Notes: generated by a model from the letters alone, not told the origin. Positions 10,686-20,199 are shown, counted from the first letter of the stretch. The stretch is DNA of 64,000 nt from Naasia lichenicola (GCF_004801885.1 NZ_SSSM01000003.1:248001-312000), one strand, 5' to 3'. Numbers and translations are program-made.

Positions 10686-11252
10686 ATGACCGACCCGAAT
10701 TCCGGATTCGCCGACGCGACACCGTATGGCTCGACCCCCTCCGGCCCCACCCCGTACGGCTCCACCCCGTACGGATCTCTCGTCGATGCCCCCGAGCCCA
10801 CGCGTCCGGCCACCGTCACGGCCGCCTTCTGGCTGTGGATCGGCGCCGCGGCGCTGAGTCTCGTGAGCCTCATCATCACGATCGTCTCGTTCGATTCGGT
10901 CAGGCAGGAGGCGCTCTCGGTCGTCGATGCTCAGGGCAACTCCGACGTCCTCCCGGATGGCAGCGTCGACGCGATCCTCAATGCGACCTTCGGTGCCTCG
11001 ATCGCCTTCGCGGTCATCGGCCTCGCGCTCTACGTGGTGTTCGCCATCCTCGTCCGACGAGGGATGGGCTGGGCCAGATGGGTCTTGCTCGCCTTCGCGG
11101 CCCTGTCCATCTTCGGCATCATCGGCCAGTACGGGGTGGGCGCCGCCCAGTTCGTCTGCCTGGCGCTGGGCACGGTGCTCGTGTTCCTGCCGCGCTCGCG
11201 CGAGTTCTTCGCCGCGGCTCGCGCAGCCAGGGCGGCTCGTCGCACCGTCTGA
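10686..11252 (+). CDS. Four-helix membrane protein with Pro/Gly/Tyr-repeat N-terminus
   Basis: A 188-residue integral membrane protein. The N-terminal 38 residues are low-complexity with a short repeat ([20 protein letters not shown]), typical of cytoplasmic tails of actinobacterial membrane proteins. Four hydrophobic stretches follow at about residues 45-67, 99-122, 126-150 and 153-168, ending with a basic tail rich in Arg and Ala. The segment between helices 1 and 2 ([22 protein letters not shown]) is polar and probably outside. The fold resembles DUF4064-like or other unassigned families. GAAGGA lies 6 nt before the ATG as ribosome binding site. Confidence 0.75.
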   Translation: MTDPNSGFADATPYGSTPSGPTPYGSTPYGSLVDAPEPTRPATVTAAFWLWIGAAALSLVSLIITIVSFDSVRQEALSVVDAQGNSDVLPDGSVDAILNATFGASIAFAVIGLALYVVFAILVRRGMGWARWVLLAFAALSIFGIIGQYGVGAAQFVCLALGTVLVFLPRSREFFAAARAARAARRTV

Positions 11253-11265
11253 TCACCTTCGAGCG

Positions 11266-11333
11266 CGACGGCCACCTCTTCCGTCGACGGCCACCGTTGC
11301 AACACGTGCCGTCGTCGGAAAGGGTGGCCGTCG
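11266..11333. repeat. Palindrome of family B (GGCCACC type)
   Basis: Imperfect 25-bp inverted repeat with arms 11266-11290 and 11309-11333, three mismatches. Both arms contain GGCCACC followed by TTCC, the motif shared with the elements at 30615-30758 and 46455-46518. It lies between convergent genes and may terminate both. Confidence 0.65.
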
Positions 11334-11367
11334 TCGTGTGAGCCGTACTCGTCTGGCCCTTCGAGGA

Positions 11368-12747
11368 TCAGGCGATGCGGATCAGCTTCTTGTTGACGAA
11401 CTCCTCGATGGCGAAGCGGCCCATCTCGCGGCCGAAGCCCGAGCGCTTGACGCCGCCGAACGGCAGCTCCACGGAGTCGCCCAGCACGAGGTTGATCCAG
11501 ACCATGCCCGCATCCATCGCATCGGCGACGCGGATGGCCTGCTCGGGATCGGTCGTGTACACGTACGAGCCGAGTCCGTAAGGCGTGTCGTTGGCGACCT
11601 GGATCGCCTCCTCCTCCGACGAGACGCGGTAGAGCGCGGCGACGGGACCGAAGAACTCCTCGCGGTAGGCGTCCATCGACTCCGTGACGTCGGCGAGCAC
11701 GGCGGGCGGGAAGAAGTTGTCCACTCGGTCGCCCGTCGCCAGCACCGTGGCGCCCTGACGGATCGCGCGCTCGAGCTGCTCGCCGAGTCGCTCGGAGGCG
11801 GCCGACGAGGACAGGGGACCGAGCACGGTGCCGTCCGCCAGCGGGTCGGCAGGCTGCGATGCGGTGAAGACCTCCGTGAACTTGGCGGCGAACGCGTCGT
11901 AGAGGTCGTCGATGACGATGAAGCGCTTGGCGGCGTTGCAGGATTGTCCGTTGTTGTCGATGCGGGCGTTCACCGCGTCCTGCACGGCGGCGTCGAGGTC
12001 GTCGGTGGAGAGCAGGATGAACGGGTCGGATCCGCCGAGCTCGAGGACGACCTTCTTCAGGTTGCGGCCTGCGATCTCGGCGACGGCGGCACCCGCACGC
12101 TCGGAACCGGTGACCGATACGCCCTGCACGCGCGGGTCGGCGATGATCGTGGCGATCTGGTCGTTGTCCGCATAGATGTTGACGTAGGCCGAGTCGTGGG
12201 CGCCGACGGCCGCCTCGGCGTCGTCGAAGATCTGGGCGATCGCGGCCGCGGACTCGGGGCACTGCGGCGCGTGCTTGAGCAGGATGGTGTTGCCCGCGAT
12301 GATGTTCGGGCCGGCGAACCGGGCCACCTGGTAGTACGGGAAGTTCCAGGGCATGATGCCGAGCAGGACCCCGAGGCCCACGCGGCGGATGAAGGCCGAT
12401 CCGGTGCCGTCGCTCAGCTCGATGGGCTCATCGGCGAGGAACTTCTCGCCGTTGTCGACGTAGTACTGGTAGATCGCGGCGGCGAAGTCCACCTCGCCGT
12501 AGGCCTGCTCCAGCGGCTTGCCCATCTCGCGGACGATGATCGCGGCCAGGTCGTCGCGGCGCTCCGTGTGCAGCTCGGCGACCTTCTGAATCAGCGCGAT
12601 CCGGTCGGTCACCGGCACCTTGCGAGACCAGTCGGAGTAGGCCGCATGCGCAGCCGCGACGTCGGCGGTGAGCTGGTCGTCGGTGGCCGTGGGGTACTCG
12701 CGGACCGTCTCGTTCGACGCCGGATTGATGACCGCGTAGTGGCTCAT
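11368..12747 (-). CDS. NAD(P)-dependent aldehyde dehydrogenase (gamma-aminobutyraldehyde or succinate-semialdehyde type)
   Basis: A 459-residue aldehyde dehydrogenase of the succinate-semialdehyde / gamma-aminobutyraldehyde group. Motifs are [12 protein letters not shown], the general-base Glu in VLELGGSDP, and the nucleophile C270 in [10 protein letters not shown], with [11 protein letters not shown] and [17 protein letters not shown] near the end. Its ATG overlaps the putrescine oxidase stop by 4 nt as ATGA, so it is the second gene of a two-gene operon. The natural substrate is thus probably 4-aminobutanal, made by the oxidase and converted to GABA; succinate semialdehyde is also possible. 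Confidence 0.85.
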   Translation of the reverse strand: MSHYAVINPASNETVREYPTATDDQLTADVAAAHAAYSDWSRKVPVTDRIALIQKVAELHTERRDDLAAIIVREMGKPLEQAYGEVDFAAAIYQYYVDNGEKFLADEPIELSDGTGSAFIRRVGLGVLLGIMPWNFPYYQVARFAGPNIIAGNTILLKHAPQCPESAAAIAQIFDDAEAAVGAHDSAYVNIYADNDQIATIIADPRVQGVSVTGSERAGAAVAEIAGRNLKKVVLELGGSDPFILLSTDDLDAAVQDAVNARIDNNGQSCNAAKRFIVIDDLYDAFAAKFTEVFTASQPADPLADGTVLGPLSSSAASERLGEQLERAIRQGATVLATGDRVDNFFPPAVLADVTESMDAYREEFFGPVAALYRVSSEEEAIQVANDTPYGLGSYVYTTDPEQAIRVADAMDAGMVWINLVLGDSVELPFGGVKRSGFGREMGRFAIEEFVNKKLIRIA

Positions 12748-14138
12748 GTCAGTGCTCCTTGATGGGGTGTGGTGTGCTGCTGGAGGTCGTCGATGATCTC
12801 GTCGGCGAGCCGCCATCCGACCCGGATGCCGCCGTCGACGTGCTGGTAGCCGTGGCCCGCGACGTCGCTCGACCCGAACCGGATCGGGCCGACGGGCTCG
12901 AGCTGCAGAGCGCCGTAGCGGGTGAGCCCGCCCAGATCGAAGCTGCTGGCGTAGGCGCCGCGCGTCCACTCCTCCGCCGCCCAGTCGCTCTCGTAGTACA
13001 CCGTCGGCTCGAGCGCCTGAGGCCCGAGATAGGCGGCCAGGGAGGCGAGGACCTCCGCCTTCCGCTCGTCCGCATCCAGCGAGAACACCCCGTCCGCCTT
13101 CTCGTCGGACACGAAGCCGACAAGGGTGCCCTGGGTCTCGCCGTGGTTGGTGTTGTCGTAGACCTCGTGGACCAGCTGATACGGGCTGAAGGCCGTCCCC
13201 GAGAGTCCGTCCGAACGCCAGAACGGCGTCGGGTAGGTGGCGTGCACCTTGATGACGAGGCCGAGCGACTGATGCTGCAGCGCCTGGTGACGCAGCCGCG
13301 GCAGTGGCGGCTCGTAGGCGATCACGGCCTGCAGGTTGGGCGCCACGGCGACGATCGCGGCCCGCGCGGTGACGGTGAGCTGCGCGCTCGAGGACACGAT
13401 GCGGACCGAGTCGTCGGTCCATTCGATGGTGTCGACGGCGGCTCCGAGGACCACGTCATCGTCGAGCTCAGCCGCGAGTCGCAGCGGCACCTGCTGGAGG
13501 CCGCCGACGACCCGCTTGTCGAGGATGAAGTCGGCGTCGACGAGGTGGCTGAAGCTGCCCGCACTGGCCGCCATCAGCAGCGCCTGGAGCAGGGAGAAGG
13601 AGTGCGCCGGCTTGGTCAGCATGGCGTCGGCGATGAAGAGGGCGATGTTCTCGATCGTCTCCTCGTCGTCGGTCTGCTCGGACAGCCATTGCCGGAAGGA
13701 GATGCGGTCGTATTCGGCGGCGTTCGGATGCTCCCAGGGCGAGGCGGGATCTACCTCGGCGGTCAGCTCGTCCATGAGAGCGACGAGCCGGTCGAACTCC
13801 TGCTGCGTCGACTCCGAGGCGGGGAAGGTGGCCCCCACGTAGCGGTGGGTGACGCCGTCGGCTCCGATGTACACGCTCTCGCCCTCGCGGTAGCGCGAGT
13901 AGGTGTCCAGCCCGAGCTCGTCGAGGGTCTCGATGAGGGCGGTCTGATCGGGCGAGACCCACTGGCCGCCGATCTCGTAGAGCTGGCCGTCGATGGAATT
14001 CGTCCACAGCCGGCCTCCCACCCGATCGCGCGCCTCGAGCACGAGGACGGACAGTCCGGCGCGGCGCAGGCGACGAGCGGCGGTGAGCCCGGTCACCCCG
14101 GCGCCGACGATCACGACATCGCGGGAGAGGTCAGGCAC
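12744..14138 (-). CDS. puo: FAD-dependent putrescine oxidase
   Basis: A 464-residue flavin amine oxidase. It has the dinucleotide-binding VIVGAGVTGLTAARRLRRAG, followed by EARDRVGGR, and GGQWVSPDQTALIE and LTKPAHSFSLLQALLMAAS, which closely match the remembered Kocuria/Rhodococcus putrescine oxidase sequence, including YRYREGESVYIGADG-like and EVYDNTNHGE stretches. The enzyme oxidises putrescine to 4-aminobutanal with release of ammonia and peroxide. The likely start is GTG 14138 (or GTG 14141). An AAAAGAG stretch sits a few bases upstream. Translation couples to the aldehyde dehydrogenase by an ATGA overlap. Confidence 0.9.
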   Translation of the reverse strand: MPDLSRDVVIVGAGVTGLTAARRLRRAGLSVLVLEARDRVGGRLWTNSIDGQLYEIGGQWVSPDQTALIETLDELGLDTYSRYREGESVYIGADGVTHRYVGATFPASESTQQEFDRLVALMDELTAEVDPASPWEHPNAAEYDRISFRQWLSEQTDDEETIENIALFIADAMLTKPAHSFSLLQALLMAASAGSFSHLVDADFILDKRVVGGLQQVPLRLAAELDDDVVLGAAVDTIEWTDDSVRIVSSSAQLTVTARAAIVAVAPNLQAVIAYEPPLPRLRHQALQHQSLGLVIKVHATYPTPFWRSDGLSGTAFSPYQLVHEVYDNTNHGETQGTLVGFVSDEKADGVFSLDADERKAEVLASLAAYLGPQALEPTVYYESDWAAEEWTRGAYASSFDLGGLTRYGALQLEPVGPIRFGSSDVAGHGYQHVDGGIRVGWRLADEIIDDLQQHTTPHQGALT

Positions 14139-14279
14139 CACAACTCTTTTCAGGGCTCGAGGAGGTCGTCGGCGAGCGTTTCCGAAGCACGGACGGCGAT
14201 ACGCAGACCTTTTCGCCACCGATCCTACATGGCAGGGTGCGCATGATCCGAGGCTCGGCGCCTCTCCCGTGCACCGAAA

Positions 14280-14285
14280 TAGGCT
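14280..14285 (+). promoter_or_regulatory. Candidate -10 box (TAGGCT) of the methyltransferase transcript
   Basis: TAGGCT lies 6 nt before the ATG of a 5-codon frame at 14292, not before the methyltransferase start itself. Confidence 0.45.
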
Positions 14286-14291
14286 GGCCCG

Positions 14292-14309
14292 ATGGACGAT
14301 CGCGGATGA
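14292..14309 (+). CDS. Possible 5-codon leader ORF coupled to the methyltransferase
   Basis: The frame MDDRG starts 6 nt after a TAGGCT box and stops with TGA at 14307-14309. That stop overlaps ATG 14306 of the methyltransferase as ATGA. A leaderless mini-ORF of this kind could load ribosomes for the following gene, which has no obvious Shine-Dalgarno sequence. It is speculative and may be chance. Confidence 0.3.
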   Translation: MDDRG

Positions 14310-15055
14310 ACGGCGCCGAGCCCGATCGCTGGTCGGACGTCGCCGCAGACTGGTCCCGGCTGTGGGGCGATCATCCCCGCGCGGCCTGGCAGGCGATCGC
14401 GACCGCTGCTCGGATCGATGCGGACGTGCACGTGCTCGACGTGGGCTGCGGATCGGGCGAGTTCCTCCGGTTCGCCGCGTCGCTCGGCGCACGGGTCTCG
14501 GGCGTCGACCCCGCGGTGGGCATGCTCGAGCTGGCCCGGCGTGCGGCACCGGACGCCGACCTCTCGGCGGCCGGATGGGAGTCGCTTCCGTTCGACGACG
14601 GCAGCATCGATGTGGTCGTGGCGATCAATGCCCTCCAGTTCGCCGACGATCTCGACGCGGCCCTCGCCGAGGTCGAGCGGGTGCTGCGCCCGGGAGGTCG
14701 GATCGCGATAGCCAACTGGGCGGAGGCGGAGCGCAACGACATCGAGCGGATCGAGCAGGCGCTCGCCGAGGCAGACGGTGAGGAGCCGCTCCCCGACGAT
14801 GATCTCCGCCTGCCCGGCGGCCTCGATAGGCTGCTCGGATCCGCCTGGCCGATCCTCGGCTCGGGCATCGTCGAAGCCGTCTGGACCCCCGCCGACGACG
14901 CCGACCTCCTGCTCGGTGTGCTGCTCGGCGAGGATGAGGCCGGTCTGGTAGAGCGCGGGCCGACGGTGCTCGCAGCGGCTGCGCGATTCCGCCGACCCGA
15001 CGGCTCGTACCGAGTGGTCGACGCGTTCCGCTGGGTGGTCGCGGGCGGCCAGTGA
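14306..15055 (+). CDS. Class I SAM-dependent methyltransferase
   Basis: A 249-residue methyltransferase. Motif I is VLDVGCGSGEFLRFAAS, motif II VDPAVGMLELARR, then AGWESLPFDDGSIDVVVAIN and VLRPGGRIAIANW, the pattern of UbiE/Methyltransf_11 proteins. The C-terminal part does not point to a substrate. Start choice is uncertain: the frame is open to 14237, but ATG 14306 (MNGAEPDRW) sits directly before the conserved domain and overlaps the stop of a tiny leader frame. The gene is alone on the plus strand between the putrescine operon and an MFS exporter. Confidence 0.82.
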   Translation: MNGAEPDRWSDVAADWSRLWGDHPRAAWQAIATAARIDADVHVLDVGCGSGEFLRFAASLGARVSGVDPAVGMLELARRAAPDADLSAAGWESLPFDDGSIDVVVAINALQFADDLDAALAEVERVLRPGGRIAIANWAEAERNDIERIEQALAEADGEEPLPDDDLRLPGGLDRLLGSAWPILGSGIVEAVWTPADDADLLLGVLLGEDEAGLVERGPTVLAAAARFRRPDGSYRVVDAFRWVVAGGQ

Positions 15056-15109
15056 CACGGATGTCGAGGGGCCCGGATCAGCGGGATCCGTCGACGGGCC
15101 GCGGCTGTC

Positions 15110-16330
15110 TCAGGCGGGCGCGATTCGTCCCGGTCGACGGCCTTCGACGATGTAGCCGAGCTGGAACGCGAGGACCCCGACGAGGATGAGCAGCGCGCTG
15201 CCGATGGGGACGGCGTCGACGCCCGCTGCACCGATCGCGGCCCGTCCGAAGATGGGCGCGATCGCGATGCCGAGGTACAGCGCCGTCGAGTTCCAGGCCA
15301 GCGCGATGGGTGCGGTGAGGGGATCGATCAGCGTCTCGCGCAGTTGGACCGCGGGCTGCTGCGCGTTGGCGCAGAGGCCCCAGACCATGAAGGACACGAC
15401 GGTCAGCGGCAGGCTCCACGCGGCGAACGGGAAGAGCAGCAGTGCCAACGCGAATAGCACGGGGACCGTGAGCATCACCCGCCGGCTGCCGTAGCGGTCG
15501 GCGAGCCGCCCGCCGGCCGCGTTGCCGACGAGGCCCGCGACGCCGAGGGAGAAGAGCACGAGCGCGAGCAGGGTGCCCGCTCCCCCGGTCGTCTGCTCGG
15601 TCAGCTGTGAGCTGAAGATGTACACCGTGTTGAAGGCCCCCGTGGCGCAGACCGTGGTGGCGAGCGCGAAGAGCAGCCGGGAGTCGAGGAGCGCTCGGAA
15701 TCGGGTGCGGACGGGGATGCTGCCGGCGGCGGGCACCCGGCGCACGGCGAGCGGGGTGGCGACGGCGCAGACGACGGCGAGGATCGCGACGCCGAGCAGC
15801 GATCCGCGCCAGCCGACATAGCCGGCGGCGAGGGTTCCGAGCGGGGCGCCGAGGGCGGAGGCGGCCGCGAAGCCGCCGACCACGACCGCGATGGACCGCG
15901 CGCGCCGATGCGGCGGTGCGAGCAGGGCCGCGACGGCGGTCGCGGTCGGCACGAGAGCGGCTCCGCCGACCGCCGCGACGACCCGTCCGACGATGAACAG
16001 CTCGAGATCTGGCGCGACAACGACGATGCCGGTCCCCACGACCACGACGATCAGCCCGGCCACCATCAGGCCCGTGCGCGACACCCGCGCGAACGCGATC
16101 GAGAAGACCGGCGACAGGACCGCCACCACGGCCGCATACGCCGTGATCGACAGCGCGACGTCGTTGGGATGCACCCGGAGGTCGTCGGCGATGTGCGGAA
16201 GCAGTCCGGCGATCACGAAGGCATTGGTCGCCACCACGAACAGCCCGAGCGCCAGCACGAGCAGCGTGACCCGCAGGTGGGCCGGACCCTCGTCGAGCGG
16301 CTCGGCGGCTGGTACCCGGTCCTGCGTCAT
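15110..16330 (-). CDS. MFS transporter, DHA1 family
   Basis: A 406-residue major facilitator with 12 predicted membrane helices, starting at about residue 20 (VTLLVLALGLFVVATNAFVIAGLLP). The loop between helices 2 and 3 reads FARVSRTGLMVAG. The sequence AVVAVLSPVFSIAFARVSR and the drug:H+ antiporter C motif-like region at GRVVAAVGGAALVPTATA fit the AraJ/YdhP-like exporters. The substrate is unknown (drug, sugar or arabinose-like compounds in the family). The ribosome binding site AGGAG is 9 nt before the ATG and abuts one arm of a 15-bp hairpin that also lies behind ppc. Confidence 0.85.
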   Translation of the reverse strand: MTQDRVPAAEPLDEGPAHLRVTLLVLALGLFVVATNAFVIAGLLPHIADDLRVHPNDVALSITAYAAVVAVLSPVFSIAFARVSRTGLMVAGLIVVVVGTGIVVVAPDLELFIVGRVVAAVGGAALVPTATAVAALLAPPHRRARSIAVVVGGFAAASALGAPLGTLAAGYVGWRGSLLGVAILAVVCAVATPLAVRRVPAAGSIPVRTRFRALLDSRLLFALATTVCATGAFNTVYIFSSQLTEQTTGGAGTLLALVLFSLGVAGLVGNAAGGRLADRYGSRRVMLTVPVLFALALLLFPFAAWSLPLTVVSFMVWGLCANAQQPAVQLRETLIDPLTAPIALAWNSTALYLGIAIAPIFGRAAIGAAGVDAVPIGSALLILVGVLAFQLGYIVEGRRPGRIAPA

Positions 16331-16339
16331 GACGCGCTC

Positions 16340-16383
16340 CTGCGGACGAAACGCGACCGGGTACCAGCGCGTTTCGTCCGCAG
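16340..16383. terminator. 15-bp perfect hairpin between ppc and the MFS gene
   Basis: CTGCGGACGAAACGC (16340-16354) pairs perfectly with 16369-16383 around a 14-nt loop. It lies 33 nt behind the ppc stop and 10 nt before the MFS start. No T-run follows, so it may stop transcription weakly or mask the MFS ribosome binding site in read-through mRNA. Confidence 0.6.
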
Positions 16384-16415
16384 CACCGCGCTGTGTCCGG
16401 AGGAGAGCAGTGTGA

Positions 16416-19145
16416 TCAGCCCGTGTTCTGCAGGCCGGCCGCGACGCCGCTCACCGAGAGCAGCAGCAGGCGCTGCAGATCGGGATCGGCGGGAGCGCCC
16501 TCGGGGGCCTCGCGGAGCGCGCGCAGGGCTCGCAGCTGGAGCAGCGACAGCGCATCGACGTATGGGCTGCGCATCTTGACCGCTCGCTGCAGCACCGGCT
16601 TGCCAGCGAGGAGCTCGCCGCCGCCGGCGATCCGGATGACCCAGGATCGGGTGAGCGCCATCTCCTCGCGGACGAGCGCGGCGAGATCGTCGCGGTCGCC
16701 CAGAGCGAGGTAGTGCCGCGCGATCCGGGTGTCCGCCTTCGCGAGGCCCATGGCGACGTTGTCGATGAGAGTGTGGAAGAGCGGCCACTCCCGATAGGCG
16801 GCGACGAGACGCTGCTCATCGCCGACGGATTCGAGGGCGGTGCCGAGCCCGAACCAGCCGGCCAGGTTCATCCGCGCCTGGGTCCACGAGAAGACCCACG
16901 GGATCGCCCGCAGGTCCTCCAGGGACTCGACGGACAGGCCGCGCCGCGCGGGCCGAGAGCCGAGGGCGAGCAGGCCGACCTCCTCCATCGGAGTGACCGT
17001 GGCGAACCACGGCGCGAAGCCCTCGGCCTTGACCAAGCTGAAGAACCGCTCGCGCGACGACAGATCCATGGTGGCGGCGACATCGGCGTAGCGCGCGGCC
17101 GCGTCCTCGTTGCGCTCCTCGGTCGAGGGCGCCGAGGCGAGCAGCACGGCGGCAGCCACCTGATCGATGTGCCGCATGGCGATGTCCCGGCCGCCGTAGC
17201 GGGCGAAGATGACCTCGCCCTGCTCGGTGAGCTTGAATCGGCCGTCGACCGAGTGCGGCGGCTGGGCGAGGATCGCGGAGTTGGCCGGTCCGCCGCCCCG
17301 ACCGAGCGCTCCGCCGCGGCCGTGGAAGAGGGTCAGCTCGATGTCGTTGTCCTGCGCCCACGCGGAGATCTTGCGCTGCGCCTCGTAGAGGGCGAGGGTG
17401 GCGGCCACCGGTCCGACGTCCTTCGACGAGTCGGAGTATCCGAGCATCACCTCCATCCGACGCCCCGTGGCATCGAGACGGGCGGCGAACTCGGGGTGCT
17501 GCACGACTTCGGCGAGGATGCCGGGAGCGGCCTGCAGATCGGCGAAGGTCTCGAAGAGCGGGATGACATCGAGCACGGGCGCTGTCTCGTTCGGGCCGAT
17601 CGCCGCGGCGGCGAGTCGGTGCACGTTGACCAGGTCCTCGGCGGACTGGGTGAACGAGACGATGTAGCGGCCGGCCGCGCGAGGACCGTAGCGGCGCTGG
17701 ATCTGCGCGATCGCACGCACGACCTGCAGCGCCTCCTCCGCGAGCTCGCTGGGCTGCTCGCCGGTCGATGTGCCCTCGTCGAGCTCGGCGAGGACCTCGC
17801 GATGGATCGCGGAGTGCTGACGAACCTCCAGCTCGGCGAGGTGGAAGCCGAAGGTCTGCACCTGCCAGATGAACTCCTGCAGCTGCCCGTAGGCCTGCCG
17901 GACGGCACCGGCGGCGATCAGCGACTGCTGCACGACGGTCAGATCCGCGAGCAGCTGATCGGGATCCGCATAGGCGAGGTCGGCGTCGCGGGTGCGGGTC
18001 GCCGCGATCCGCCGCGCCAGCAGGAGCAGCACCCGACGGTGCGGCTCGTTCGGCGAGCGCTTCGCCACCTCGGCACCCGCCGCCTCGTCGGCCGCGCGCA
18101 GCCGGTGCCAGAGCGCTCGCAGCTCCGGGGACGGCGGGGTGGTCGACGCGTCAAGGGTGAGTCCGCGGCCCACACGGGCGGCGGTGCGCTCCAGCCCGAG
18201 CAGCGCGTGCTCGCTCGCGATGCCCGCCGCCTGCTTGGTGACCGACGCGGTGACGAATGGGTTGCCATCCCGATCGCCTCCGACCCAGGTTCCGAGGCGC
18301 ACGAACGGACGGACGATGGGTGCCGCGTCGCCCGCCTTCTCGCCCTGCAGCACGTCGTCGACCTTGCGGTAGACGGCGGGGATCGTCGTGTAGAGGGTCT
18401 CGTCGAAGACGGCCATGATCGAGCGGACCTCGTCGACCGGCGACGGCTTCTCCGCACGGAGCGGCGCGGTGCGCCAGAGGGTGTCGATCTCTTCGAGCAT
18501 GCTGCGCTCGTTGCGCTGCCGGGCGGTGCCGCCGAGCGCCTCGTCGTGCTCGTCGAGCAGGCCGGCGAGGCGACGGATGCTGTCCGACACCGCGCGGCGC
18601 CGCGCCTCTGTGGGGTGCGCGGTGAACACGGGATGGAACTTCAGCGACTGGAGGCGATCCATCGCGACATCCGGTCCGACCTCGTCGGTCAGCTGGCGGA
18701 AGGCGGCGCCGATCGAGTCGGCGCCGTCCTCATGCCGGGCGACGATCTCGCGCTCGCGGAGCGCCCGGACCCGCTGGTGCTCTTCGGCCGTGTTGACCAG
18801 GTGGAAGTATGCGGTGAACGCCCGCGCGACCTCGTCGGCGCGCTGGATCGAGAAGGACTCGGCGATGCTCGCGGCGTTAGCGAAGGCGCCGTCGGTCTCG
18901 TCGGTGTACGCCTGGATGGTGGCGATCCTCAGCCGTTCGACGTCTTCGAAGAGCTCGGGCGATCCGCTCTCACGGAGCACTCGTCCGAGCAGCTCGCCGA
19001 GGAGGTGCACATCGGAGCGCATCTGCTCCGGGATCCGCTGCTCGGCCTCGAATCGGCCGACGAGGTCGATCGATTCGGACTCGGCGCCTGCCTCCGTGCC
19101 TGCCTCGGTGCCTGCCTCGGTATCCGGGGTTGTGGGTTCAGCCAT
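16416..19145 (-). CDS. ppc: Phosphoenolpyruvate carboxylase
   Basis: A 909-residue PEP carboxylase, the usual length, making oxaloacetate from PEP and bicarbonate to refill the TCA cycle. The catalytic His lies in FHPVFTAHPTEARRR; VMLGYSDSSKD, TLFHGRGGALGRGGGP and the C-terminal SVSGVAAGLQNTG are all present, the last being the conserved Asn-Thr-Gly end. The first 20 residues are a low-complexity run of Glu-Ala-Gly-Thr repeats not part of the enzyme. TAACGT stands 6 nt before the ATG without a Shine-Dalgarno sequence, so the mRNA may be leaderless. It is divergent from galM. Confidence 0.97.
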   Translation of the reverse strand: MAEPTTPDTEAGTEAGTEAGAESESIDLVGRFEAEQRIPEQMRSDVHLLGELLGRVLRESGSPELFEDVERLRIATIQAYTDETDGAFANAASIAESFSIQRADEVARAFTAYFHLVNTAEEHQRVRALREREIVARHEDGADSIGAAFRQLTDEVGPDVAMDRLQSLKFHPVFTAHPTEARRRAVSDSIRRLAGLLDEHDEALGGTARQRNERSMLEEIDTLWRTAPLRAEKPSPVDEVRSIMAVFDETLYTTIPAVYRKVDDVLQGEKAGDAAPIVRPFVRLGTWVGGDRDGNPFVTASVTKQAAGIASEHALLGLERTAARVGRGLTLDASTTPPSPELRALWHRLRAADEAAGAEVAKRSPNEPHRRVLLLLARRIAATRTRDADLAYADPDQLLADLTVVQQSLIAAGAVRQAYGQLQEFIWQVQTFGFHLAELEVRQHSAIHREVLAELDEGTSTGEQPSELAEEALQVVRAIAQIQRRYGPRAAGRYIVSFTQSAEDLVNVHRLAAAAIGPNETAPVLDVIPLFETFADLQAAPGILAEVVQHPEFAARLDATGRRMEVMLGYSDSSKDVGPVAATLALYEAQRKISAWAQDNDIELTLFHGRGGALGRGGGPANSAILAQPPHSVDGRFKLTEQGEVIFARYGGRDIAMRHIDQVAAAVLLASAPSTEERNEDAAARYADVAATMDLSSRERFFSLVKAEGFAPWFATVTPMEEVGLLALGSRPARRGLSVESLEDLRAIPWVFSWTQARMNLAGWFGLGTALESVGDEQRLVAAYREWPLFHTLIDNVAMGLAKADTRIARHYLALGDRDDLAALVREEMALTRSWVIRIAGGGELLAGKPVLQRAVKMRSPYVDALSLLQLRALRALREAPEGAPADPDLQRLLLLSVSGVAAGLQNTG

Positions 19146-19151
19146 GCCTCG

Positions 19152-19157
19152 ACGTTA
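19152..19157 (-). promoter_or_regulatory. Candidate -10 box (TAACGT) of ppc
   Basis: Minus-strand TAACGT is 6 nt before the ppc ATG at 19145. Confidence 0.55.
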
Positions 19158-19250
19158 GAGCCTGCGTGTTTCGCGCTCGTTCCAAACCCCCGAGTGAGGT
19201 CGCACCGTCCGCCCGGTTCTGACGTCTGAGCAGGGCAGCGGACGAGCTAC

Positions 19251-19256
19251 TAGCGT
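19251..19256 (+). promoter_or_regulatory. Candidate -10 box (TAGCGT) of the aldose 1-epimerase gene
   Basis: TAGCGT is 7 nt before GTG 19264. It faces the ppc -10 box about 95 nt away in the divergent gap. Confidence 0.5.
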
Positions 19257-19263
19257 TGACGCC

Positions 19264-20199
19264 GTGACCTCCACCTCGCCCCGCCCTCGATCCGGCACCC
19301 GCGTCGATCTGGCCTTCGGACCCTACGACGCCTCGTTCGCGAGCATCGGCGCCACCCTGCGCACCCTGAGGTACGAGGGCCGCGACCTCGTCGTGCCCTT
19401 CGAGGCGGACGAGGTGCGCCCGTACTACCGCGGCACCGTGCTCGCGCCATGGCCGAACCGCGTGGTCGACGGCCGATACACCGACGCGGACGGCCGGCTG
19501 CAGAAGCTCGCCATCACCGAGCCGGATCGCGGGCACGCGCTGCACGGGCTCACGCCGTGGCTCGACTTCGCCATCGTCGACAGCACGAGCACCTCGGTCA
19601 TGTTCGCCGCGACCATCCCCGCGCAGGCGGGCTATCCGCATCAGATCGCCGTCACGGTGGAGTTCTGGCTGGATGCCGCCGGCCTGCATTCGACCACCCG
19701 CGCGCGCAACGACGACACGGTGGCTGCGCCGCTCGGGTTGAGCACCCACCCCTACCTGGTCGGCGGCCCCGGCAGGGTCGGCGAGTGGAGCCTCGAGCTG
19801 CCGGCCGTCCAGATCCTGGATGCGGACGAGCGCCTCACCCCCACCGAGCTCGGCTCCGTCGAGACGTCGGCGTTCTCGGCGTACGACTTCCGTTCCGCCC
19901 GGCCGATCGGCGACCTCGAGATCGACCATGCCTTCACCGGCTTGACCGACCAGGGCGCGGAGCACGTCGTGAAGGTGCTGGCATCCGATGGAACCGGTGT
20001 CCAGCTCAGCTGGCCGCACGGCGACTGGGTGCAGATCCACACCGCCGACCTGCCGGATCCGGCGATCAGCCGTCTCGGCGTCGCGGTCGAGCCGATGACC
20101 TGCCCGCCCGACGTCTTCAACTCCGATCTCGCGGCCGCGCTGGTGCAGCCCGACGAGACCCGCGAGCTGTCCTTCACCATCTCCGCGGTGAATGCCTGA
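19264..20199 (+). CDS. Aldose 1-epimerase family protein
   Basis: A 311-residue galactose-mutarotase-like protein, interconverting sugar anomers. The fold is seen in SIGATLRTLRYEGRDLVVPFE, VLAPWPNRVVDGRYT, RGHALHGLTPW with a catalytic-type His, and GLSTHPYLVGG with a second His; a Glu at AVEPMTCPPDVFNS is the expected general base region. The sequence fits the bacterial YeaD/GalM-like clade whose exact sugar is often unknown. It starts with GTG and has TAGCGT 7 nt upstream, so it may be leaderless. Confidence 0.88.
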   Translation: MTSTSPRPRSGTRVDLAFGPYDASFASIGATLRTLRYEGRDLVVPFEADEVRPYYRGTVLAPWPNRVVDGRYTDADGRLQKLAITEPDRGHALHGLTPWLDFAIVDSTSTSVMFAATIPAQAGYPHQIAVTVEFWLDAAGLHSTTRARNDDTVAAPLGLSTHPYLVGGPGRVGEWSLELPAVQILDADERLTPTELGSVETSAFSAYDFRSARPIGDLEIDHAFTGLTDQGAEHVVKVLASDGTGVQLSWPHGDWVQIHTADLPDPAISRLGVAVEPMTCPPDVFNSDLAAALVQPDETRELSFTISAVNA

